Below are positions 16,712 to 23,120 of a DNA stretch of 64,000 nt, piece after piece; within the stretch, counting starts at the first letter, position 1; each line of letters opens with the position of its first letter. The notes under the pieces were generated by a model. It searched no databases. It saw only the letters and a list, made by a program, of their open reading frames with translations, and was not told the origin of the DNA. Made by a program: the position numbers and the translations under genes. Origin of the DNA: CAXMST01 sp963790085 (GTDB lineage Bacteria; Actinomycetota; Thermoleophilia; Solirubrobacterales; 70-9); assembly GCA_963790085.1 (NCBI GenBank), contig CAWBNH010000008.1:1-64000 (forward strand), written 5' to 3'.

Positions 16712-18250
16712 CTACTCGCCACGGTGTCGGAGCACGGCAGGAATCGTCAGCGCGATGATCTTGAGATCGAGCCAGAAGGAGCGGTTCTCGATGTAGTAGT
16801 TGTCCCACTCGACTCGATCGGCGATCGATGTGTCGCCCCGCAATCCATGAACCTGAGCCCAGCCTGTGATCCCTGACTTGACCCGGTGCCTGTCCGCGTA
16901 GCGGTACACGGAGTCGTCGAACAATCGAGCGTAGCTCGGTCTCTCGGGCCGGGGGCCGACCAGGCTCATGTCTCCGCGGATCACGTTCACGAGCTGGGGG
17001 AGTTCGTCGATCGAGGTTGCGCGGAGAAACCGGCCTACTCCGGTACGTCGGTCCGCTCCCTCCACTCCGCCCGGGGCAAGCCCGAGCGCCAGGCGATCGT
17101 CGAGGTCCGCCTCGCCCGCCTCTCCCGGGCTCGCCGGCAGCATCGTTCTGAGCTTCATCAGGTCGAAGTGCTTGCCGTCAAGGCCCACCCGACGCTGCCG
17201 AAAGACCACCGGCCGACCGACGCTGAGCAGGGTCGCCAGGCCCGCGGCAATCAGAATCGGTGATGAGAGCAGGAGGGCCAGCGCCGCCAAGATCCGATCC
17301 CCGGCGTACTTGACCGCGTATTGCCAGCCACCGGGGTCCGACGGATAGATCGAGATCACCGGGATCCCCCCGACCCGCTCGAGACCCAGCTCATCCGTGA
17401 TGCCCTCGAAGAGCCGGGGGAGCACCGAGACCATCACGCTCATCTTTTGGCATCGCCGGACCAGATCGAGCTCGGCGCGGTGCGAGAGCCTCGAGAAGCT
17501 GACCACGACGTTGGTGATTCCATGGTCCCCGACCGCGGCCTCGAGGCCGGGCCCGAACAAATCGTCGGGGCCGGTTTGCGTCAATGAGCCGACGATCGGG
17601 ATTCGCAGCGAGGAGTTCTCGACTTCCAGCGGGTCGTCATCCAAGAAGGCCACCGGCCTCAACCCGAATTCGGGCCTCTCCAGGAGGCGCTGGGCGAACT
17701 GGCGGCCGACCACCCCGGCACCGACGATCAGGGTTGGTCGGCCGTCGAGGCCACTTCGCTGGCGCTGAACCTCGAAGAGACGGAGGCCGCCGCGGGCGGC
17801 GATCAGATACGTGGCAGAGAAGAGCCATGCCCGAACGGCCTGCTCGGCCGCCTGCGGGTTGTCGAACACCAGGACCCTGAAGAACGTCATCGCCATCGCG
17901 GCTATCGCAGTCGCCCCGAGAATCGAACGAGCATTGTCGAGAAAGTGCGTGGCAAACCTCTCCCGGTAGACACCCTGGAAAGCCAGGAAGCCGACGACCA
18001 GGACGCTGAAGCCGGCGAGGGCGGCGATATCGGTTTGGACGCCGGCAACTGGTGCGGTCGCGATCGCGACGACCGCCGCGAGCACCAGCATGCTCAGGTC
18101 GAGAGGCAACCCGGGCCAGGAACGGAACCGATGGCCACGCTGGCTGGGAGGTGTCGAATCGGGGCTTGCCGACGACCGTCCGGGCAGCTGGTCCAACATG
18201 GGCGTGGCGGATTCGGCGGTATTTTTGAGTGTTTCCGTTGGTGTGCTCAT
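16712..18250 (-). CDS. Exopolysaccharide polyprenyl glycosylphosphotransferase
   Basis: A 512-residue member of the WbaP/CpsE family, which transfers a sugar-1-phosphate to undecaprenyl phosphate and so starts glycan assembly. Order: cytoplasmic tail (1-45), four to five membrane helices (~48-160), a CoA-binding-like Rossmann region (TLIVGAGVVGRQFAQRL), a fifth helix (~325-350), then the catalytic domain with FDLMKLRTM, RFLRATSIDELPQLVNVIRG and MSLVGPRPERP, ending in SGITGWAQVHGLRGDT. All the signature residues of the bacterial sugar transferase domain are visible. The gene stands alone on the minus strand and is probably the committing enzyme of the locus. Confidence 0.95.
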   Translation of the reverse strand: MSTPTETLKNTAESATPMLDQLPGRSSASPDSTPPSQRGHRFRSWPGLPLDLSMLVLAAVVAIATAPVAGVQTDIAALAGFSVLVVGFLAFQGVYRERFATHFLDNARSILGATAIAAMAMTFFRVLVFDNPQAAEQAVRAWLFSATYLIAARGGLRLFEVQRQRSGLDGRPTLIVGAGVVGRQFAQRLLERPEFGLRPVAFLDDDPLEVENSSLRIPIVGSLTQTGPDDLFGPGLEAAVGDHGITNVVVSFSRLSHRAELDLVRRCQKMSVMVSVLPRLFEGITDELGLERVGGIPVISIYPSDPGGWQYAVKYAGDRILAALALLLSSPILIAAGLATLLSVGRPVVFRQRRVGLDGKHFDLMKLRTMLPASPGEAGEADLDDRLALGLAPGGVEGADRRTGVGRFLRATSIDELPQLVNVIRGDMSLVGPRPERPSYARLFDDSVYRYADRHRVKSGITGWAQVHGLRGDTSIADRVEWDNYYIENRSFWLDLKIIALTIPAVLRHRGE

Positions 18251-18504
18251 CGGGCTCTAGCGGCAGGCCGCACCTAGCTCAGTATCGGCGAGCCCGGTAC
18301 TGGCCTGAAGTCAGTGGTGGCTTTCTCGCGGGCTCCGTTCTGATGCACCGGCAAGGATAGAACCGTCACAGCCGTTGGTCACCAGGCGCAGAACCAACGC
18401 CTCGGCGCGTAGGCAGGACGGGGGATGACTACCATAGCCGCGGTGGGGACCGTCTCTACAAAGCGGTGGCTGCAACGTTGGAGCTCGTCGTGGGCGAGTC
18501 TCCG
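18251..18504. promoter_or_regulatory. Divergent intergenic region with hairpin
   Basis: About 250 bp between the divergent glycosylphosphotransferase and epimerase genes, the longest gap in the polysaccharide locus. The clearest structure is an inverted repeat at 18280-18302: 9-bp arms (one G-T pair) around a 5-nt loop, 30 bp upstream of the phosphotransferase start. It could be an operator or a leader hairpin. No convincing -35/-10 pair, tRNA or small ORF was found. Confidence 0.3.
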
Positions 18505-19449
18505 GTGAGGTCCGTCGTCACCGGTGGCGCCGGGTTCATCGGCTCGCACGTCGTCGATGCGCTTCTGGATCGTGGGGAGGAGGTTCTTGTGCTCGACGAT
18601 CTCTCCAGCGGTCGGCGAGAGAACCTTGCCGCCGCCCTGCCGCGCGGAGCTGTCTTGAGCGAGGGTTCGGTCACCGAGCCACGGTTCGTCGAGGACCAGA
18701 TCAGTCAGTTCGGCGCGCAGAGGATCTTCCATCTCGCGGCGCAGGCGGATGTGCGAAAGGCCGTGGCGGATCCACGCGGCGACGCTTCTGTGAACGTGCT
18801 CGGAACGATCAACGTCCTCGAGGCTGCGCGTGGTTGCGGCGCGGCAGTAGTGCTCGCCTCGACCGGAGGTGCGATCTACGGCGAGTCGGTGCGGCGGAAC
18901 CTGCCGCTGAAGGAGTCGGACGACCTTGCACCCGAGACGCCATACGGCGTAAGCAAGCTCGCCGCCGAGCAGTATCTCGACCTCTACCGGCGTCTGCACT
19001 CGACGATGGGCGTGGCGCTCCGTTTTGCGAACGTCTACGGCCCCCGTCAGGATCCAAGCGGTGAAGCGGGGGTCGTCGCAATCTTCGGTGGCAAGCTGCG
19101 GGCGGGGCTGCCGCTCACGGTCTTTGGGGACGGGCAGCAGACTCGCGACTACGTGTTCGTGGCCGACGTCGTCGCAGCGGTGCTGGCGGCATCGGAGGCA
19201 TTGGTCGCCCGCGGCGTCGGCCTGGAGGGTCCGTTCAACGTCGGGACCGGAGTAGAGACCAGCGTCATCGAGCTGGCCAATTGGTTGGGTGAGGCGGCCG
19301 GGATCAAGCCGGAGCTCGACCACCTGCCCGCGCGAACGGGCGAGGTCCAGCGGATCGCGATCGACCCGGGTGCAGCGAACGACGCCATTGGCTGGATGCC
19401 GTCCGTCGAGTTGAGCGACGGACTGTTGAGAACCTACCGAGCTCTGTAG
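18505..19449 (+). CDS. NAD-dependent epimerase (UDP-glucose 4-epimerase-like)
   Basis: An extended short-chain dehydrogenase/reductase of about 314 residues. The Rossmann motif TGGAGFIGSHVVDALLDRG begins at residue 5. DDLSSGRRENL is the NAD-ribose loop, STGGAIYGES carries the catalytic Ser/Thr, and YGVSKLAAEQYLD is the YxxxK pair. FANVYGPRQDPSGEAGVVAIF and DYVFVADVV complete the GalE-like pattern. GTG 18505 fits the family start; an in-frame GTG at 18466 would add 13 residues. It supplies an epimerised NDP-sugar to the glycosyltransferases. Galactose versus N-acetyl or uronic substrate cannot be decided. Confidence 0.9.
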   Translation: MRSVVTGGAGFIGSHVVDALLDRGEEVLVLDDLSSGRRENLAAALPRGAVLSEGSVTEPRFVEDQISQFGAQRIFHLAAQADVRKAVADPRGDASVNVLGTINVLEAARGCGAAVVLASTGGAIYGESVRRNLPLKESDDLAPETPYGVSKLAAEQYLDLYRRLHSTMGVALRFANVYGPRQDPSGEAGVVAIFGGKLRAGLPLTVFGDGQQTRDYVFVADVVAAVLAASEALVARGVGLEGPFNVGTGVETSVIELANWLGEAAGIKPELDHLPARTGEVQRIAIDPGAANDAIGWMPSVELSDGLLRTYRAL

Positions 19450-19455
19450 AGACGG

Positions 19456-20154
19456 CTACTCGGCGAGTCTCACATCCTCGAGGTCGGCGAATACCGCATA
19501 GCGCTGCTCGGCGCTGTACAGCGGGTGGCAGGCGGTAAGCACGATTCGCTCCCGACCGACATCGCGGACGATATGCGTCGCGGTCGGCTCGACGATCCTG
19601 GTCCGTTTGACCTCGTAGGTGAAGCGGGCATAGGGCAGTTCCAGCATGATCTCGTCCCCGGCCTCGACATCGTTGATATTGCGAAACGGCGCCCCGTAGG
19701 TGGTCCGATGGCCTGCGATCCCCAGCGTGCCACCCTGCCCGGGAAGCTGCGTCTCCGGGTATCGCCCGGGTCCCTTCTGCAGGGTGTCCGTGTCGGTGCC
19801 CTGGAGGATCGTATGGTCGCCGCCCATGGACGGCACCCCGAGCCGGCCGATGGCATCTCCCTCGGAGACCTGGTTCTCGAAGCGCCGTGCAAGGCGCCTG
19901 ACCTCTCTGCGGACGCCGCCTCCGGACGCCGCCTTCGCAGCGCGACGCTCCGTGTCCTCGGCGGTGATGAACTCGTCGCGCAGGTCCTCGAACTCTGAGG
20001 CTGCCCGGTTCTGCTCGACGGCACCGTAGACGGCACTGACCGGTTCCTTCCAGGCCAAGGTCACGGCGGCATCCACCAGAATCACTATGCCCGCCGTGGT
20101 CAACGCCACAGCGAGAATCCGGAGCAACCGGTGCATCGGACCATCATGGCGCAT
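19456..20154 (-). CDS. Class E-type sortase
   Basis: About 232 residues. An N-terminal anchor helix (LLRILAVALTTAGIVILVDAA) is followed by a ~60-residue charged helical stalk and the sortase barrel. Catalytic residues are visible in GIAGHRTTYGAPF (His) and VLTACHPLYSAEQRYAVF (Cys and downstream Arg). Class E enzymes of high-GC Gram-positives attach LAxTG-type proteins to the wall or act as housekeeping sortases. ATG 20154 follows a GAGGGGAG Shine-Dalgarno; ATG 20136 is an alternative. No sorting-signal substrate is present in this window. It is convergent with the epimerase gene, 6 bp apart. Confidence 0.9.
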   Translation of the reverse strand: MRHDGPMHRLLRILAVALTTAGIVILVDAAVTLAWKEPVSAVYGAVEQNRAASEFEDLRDEFITAEDTERRAAKAASGGGVRREVRRLARRFENQVSEGDAIGRLGVPSMGGDHTILQGTDTDTLQKGPGRYPETQLPGQGGTLGIAGHRTTYGAPFRNINDVEAGDEIMLELPYARFTYEVKRTRIVEPTATHIVRDVGRERIVLTACHPLYSAEQRYAVFADLEDVRLAE

Positions 20155-20189
20155 AGCTCCCCTCGGGATGGCGCATAGCTCCCCTCGGG
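20146..20189. repeat. Perfect 22-bp tandem duplication between sortase and argG
   Basis: The 22 bases at 20146-20167 are repeated exactly at 20168-20189. Read on the minus strand each unit contains GAGGGGAG followed by ATGCGCCAT, so the duplication copies the sortase ribosome-binding site and start. The upstream copy forms a 10-codon reading frame ending at a TGA (20144-20146) that overlaps the proximal start region. Confidence 0.95.
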
Positions 20190-20251
20190 ACCGAGGTGCG
20201 GAAGGGCAGCCCGTGAGGATCGGGCGGCCGCCTGTGGCAGACTGGCGCCCC

Positions 20252-21520
20252 ATGAGCAGCCAGGACTCCTATGTCCCAACCGCCTCCTACGAAGCAGCTC
20301 CCGGCGAGGTCGGCCGAGTGCTGCTGCTCTATTCGGGAGGCCTCGATACCAGCGTGATGCTGCGATGGATCCAGGACCGCTACGAGGCCGAGATCGTGAC
20401 GCTCACGGTTAATCTGGGGCAGCCGGGCGAGAACTGGGACGCCGTCACCGGCAAGGCGAAGGACCTCGGGGCGCTCGAGGCCCTGGTGGTCGATGCCCGG
20501 GATGAGTTCGCAGCCGACTACGTGCTCCCCGCGATCCGCGCCAACGCCAGGTACGGGGGCGGCTACCCGCTGTTCACCGCACTCGGGCGGCCGTTGATTG
20601 CCAAGCTCGCCGTCGATGCGGCACGCGAGCACGGCTGCGACACAATCGCCCACGGTTGTACCGGGAAGGGCAACGACCAGGTGCGGATCGACGGGACGGT
20701 TGCGACTCTCGGCCCTGAGCTCAGGGTGATCGCGCCGGTGCGGGAGTGGAGAATGGGGAGGGAGGAAGAGGTTGCTTATGCTCGCGAGCACGGGATCCCC
20801 GTCTCGGGAGGTACCGAGGCCGCTCCCTACTCGATCGACGACAACCTCTGGGGTCGATCATCAGAGGGCCGGGGCATCGAGGACATCGGCGCGCCGCCCC
20901 CCGAGGATGTCTTTCAGCTGGTCACGCTGCCCGAGCGCGCGCCGGACGCGCCGGAACACGTCCGGATCGGGTTCGAAGCGGGTTGCCCGATCTCGGTCGA
21001 CGGCGAGCGGCTCGGACTCGTGCCGCTTCTGGAGCGACTTACAGATCTGGGCTGCCGACACGGGATCGGGATCGTCGACCATCTCGAGGACCGGATAGTC
21101 GGACTCAAGGTCCGCGATATCTACGAGGTCCCGGCCGCGGAGATCGTGCTCGCCGCGCACAAGGACCTCGAGAAGCTGGTCTCGACGATCCATCAGAACA
21201 ACTTCAAGAGCACACTCGAGACCCAGTGGGCGTACCTCTGCTACGCCGGTCTGTGGCACGAGCCGCTACGGGGAGACCTCGATGCCTACATGCGCTCCGC
21301 CAACGAGCCGGTGACCGGCGAGGTCACGGTCCGCCTCTTCAAGGGGTCGGCCACGCCGGTTGCACGCCGGAGTCCGTTCGCTCTTTACGACGAATCACTG
21401 GCCAGCTTCGGGGACTCGGGAGGTGACTTCTCTCAGCAGGCATCGCCGGGGTTCATCGAACTATTCACGCTGCAGAGTCGCCTCGCCCATCGAATCAGGA
21501 ATCGAAATGGCGGCGGGTAG
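20252..21520 (+). CDS. argG: Argininosuccinate synthase
   Basis: About 422 residues. It condenses citrulline and aspartate with ATP in arginine synthesis. The ATP pyrophosphatase loop LLLYSGGLDTSVMLRW is near the N-terminus. IAHGCTGKGNDQVRID and the citrulline/aspartate-binding GGTEAAPYSIDDNLWGRS follow, ending with a C-terminal oligomerisation tail. ATG 20252 was chosen because the first conserved segment starts ~30 residues in; a longer frame from 20087 overlaps the divergent sortase gene. No other arg genes are nearby. Confidence 0.96.
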   Translation: MSSQDSYVPTASYEAAPGEVGRVLLLYSGGLDTSVMLRWIQDRYEAEIVTLTVNLGQPGENWDAVTGKAKDLGALEALVVDARDEFAADYVLPAIRANARYGGGYPLFTALGRPLIAKLAVDAAREHGCDTIAHGCTGKGNDQVRIDGTVATLGPELRVIAPVREWRMGREEEVAYAREHGIPVSGGTEAAPYSIDDNLWGRSSEGRGIEDIGAPPPEDVFQLVTLPERAPDAPEHVRIGFEAGCPISVDGERLGLVPLLERLTDLGCRHGIGIVDHLEDRIVGLKVRDIYEVPAAEIVLAAHKDLEKLVSTIHQNNFKSTLETQWAYLCYAGLWHEPLRGDLDAYMRSANEPVTGEVTVRLFKGSATPVARRSPFALYDESLASFGDSGGDFSQQASPGFIELFTLQSRLAHRIRNRNGGG

Positions 21521-21567
21521 GGAGTGCCGGCGTTCGAGCGCTGTCGCCGACGGGTACGCTTGAAGCC

Positions 21568-21723
21568 GTGAGCATCTTCTACGAGCTGGTTGGGCGGATC
21601 GTGGTAGCGGTCGTCCGGAGACGTTTCGGGCGGCAGTTGCGGACGGCATCGGCGCTGTTGGCCGTCGGGGCTGCCGTGGGCGTCGGCCTGTGGCTCGCGG
21701 GACGAGACGTGCAGGAAGGCTGA
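21568..21723 (+). CDS. Small single-pass membrane protein (51 residues)
   Basis: A 51-residue frame from GTG 21568 to TGA 21723, starting MSIFYELVGRIVVAVVRRRF. It has a basic cluster (RRRFGRQLR) between a short amphipathic helix and one clear transmembrane helix (TASALLAVGAAVGVGLWLAG), ending in a short charged tail. It lies 47 bp after argG on the same strand and could be cotranscribed. No family is recognised. Its membrane-like composition, free of stops, argues for a real gene, but its length limits confidence. Confidence 0.55.
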   Translation: MSIFYELVGRIVVAVVRRRFGRQLRTASALLAVGAAVGVGLWLAGRDVQEG

Positions 21724-21767
21724 GAGCCGGGACCCGGTCGGCGGGCGCGGGCAGATGACCGCGCGAC

Positions 21768-22562
21768 TCAGACCCCCGGGACGCGGTCGAGCACCGGACC
21801 CGGATCGACACCGAACTCGGTTTCGATCGCGCGCTCGATCGACTCGCGCCCCTCGCCTGCGATCGCCAGCTGCGTTGCTCGCAGGATCGCGTTCGGCGGC
21901 GGCTCGACCTGCCGAGCGTCGGCCCGACTCGTCTCCGATCGCGAAGGTTCGGCCACGGCGGACTCCGAGGACGAGCGCGTGGATTCGACCGGCCCGGAGA
22001 AGGCCTCGGCGGCTTCGGGAGAGGACTGCGCCCGCGTCGGCCGGTCGATCCCGAGCGCGGCATCCAGCGTCGGCGTTGGGATCGCCTGTGTTTCGTCGCC
22101 CGCAGGATAAGACCGGTAGGGAGTCGGTGGGTGCGGCGGCTGCTCGAGGATCGGGTCGGGCGGACGGATCGATTCCGTCGGGCCTACCTCCTCGAGACGG
22201 CCGGTCACGGTCGTGATCGCCCGTTCGAGAGTGCCGACCATCTGCTCGGAGTGCTGCTTGACGGTGGAGGCGTGCTCGATCAGATCATCGGTGAGCTGCG
22301 AGATCACCCTGATCCGCTCGGCGGTGATCTGGTCGGCCCGATGCTGGGCGTCGGCGAGGTGGCGGCGGGCCTGCTCCTCGGCGTCATAGCGGATCGCCTC
22401 AGCCGCTCGCTCCGCCGCATCGATAACTACCTGCAGGCGATCGGTCATCTGCGCCGTACCGCTCGGCCTGAGCGAAGTTCCGCTCAACGGGGTCCGCTCG
22501 GCCCAGGAGCGGGCCGAATCGAGCCGCTGCTCGGGTGACTGTCCGCCGCTGAGTTCACTCAT
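21768..22562 (-). CDS. Coiled-coil protein with Pro-rich linker, unknown function
   Basis: 264 residues. A predicted coiled coil covers about residues 38-125 (AAERAAEAIRYDAEEQARRH, then IEHASTVKQHSEQMVGTLER). Next comes a ~90-residue Pro/Ser/Thr-rich disordered linker and a C-terminal helical segment (NAILRATQLAIAGEGRESIE ... EFGVDPGPVLDRV). The layout recalls DivIVA/Wag31-type scaffold proteins, but the N-terminal membrane-binding DivIVA domain is not recognisable. Its ATG overlaps the stop of the upstream gene by 8 bp (ATGAGTGA), so the two are translated together. Confidence 0.75.
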   Translation of the reverse strand: MSELSGGQSPEQRLDSARSWAERTPLSGTSLRPSGTAQMTDRLQVVIDAAERAAEAIRYDAEEQARRHLADAQHRADQITAERIRVISQLTDDLIEHASTVKQHSEQMVGTLERAITTVTGRLEEVGPTESIRPPDPILEQPPHPPTPYRSYPAGDETQAIPTPTLDAALGIDRPTRAQSSPEAAEAFSGPVESTRSSSESAVAEPSRSETSRADARQVEPPPNAILRATQLAIAGEGRESIERAIETEFGVDPGPVLDRVPGV

Positions 22563-22992
22563 CTTCTCGCCCTTCGCTCATGGCGCCAGGCCGATTGTAG
22601 TCGCGTTCGGTCGGCTCGATGACGTCTTCGGCGCTCCTTGCTCCGAAGCGGATCGTCATCTCCCGCGTCTCTGAGAGCTTCAGTTCCACGGTGCGCTCGA
22701 TCCCGCCCGGCCAGCGTGGCGGTGTGAAGTCGGCGCGGCGGGAGATCTGCACGAGCCGCATCGAGGCTGCTGCCATCGCCTCGACCATGCGGACGTAGGC
22801 AGCCTCGATCTGCGCCGAATGATGCTCGATCGACGCGCGAAGATCCTCGATCTCCTCGAGCCGGGCGCGGGCGCGCTCGCGCACCTCCTCCTCGGCACGG
22901 CTCTCGAGCGCGCGCGCATCGGAGGCCGCGGAGTCGAGGATACGGTCGGCGTGCTTCCGACTTTCGGCCAGGGTCCCGCTGATCTGATGCAT
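22555..22992 (-). CDS. Short coiled-coil protein, unknown function
   Basis: 145 residues from ATG 22992 (MHQISGTLAESRKHADRIL); a GTG at 23007 is a possible alternative start. Residues ~5-80 form an Ala/Glu/Arg-rich coiled coil. It is followed by a non-helical conserved-looking patch (ADFTPPRWPGGIERTVEL) and an acidic tail. There is no signal peptide or membrane segment. It is cotranscribed with the 264-residue coiled-coil protein and divergent from the ~944-residue one; the 128 bp between starts contains a TCCCG/CGGGA dyad at 23042-23057. Shared composition suggests the three proteins interact; that is inference. Confidence 0.7.
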   Translation of the reverse strand: MHQISGTLAESRKHADRILDSAASDARALESRAEEEVRERARARLEEIEDLRASIEHHSAQIEAAYVRMVEAMAAASMRLVQISRRADFTPPRWPGGIERTVELKLSETREMTIRFGARSAEDVIEPTERDYNRPGAMSEGREDE

Positions 22993-23120
22993 GATGCCTG
23001 CACCCACCGGGGTGATACTAGGCGGGCGAGGCGGCGGAAACTCCCGAATCTGCGGGAATCTGTGCCGGTCCCAGCGCTCCACGCCCCCATCCCGCCTGAT
23101 CGTGTAAGACGGTGGATGCA

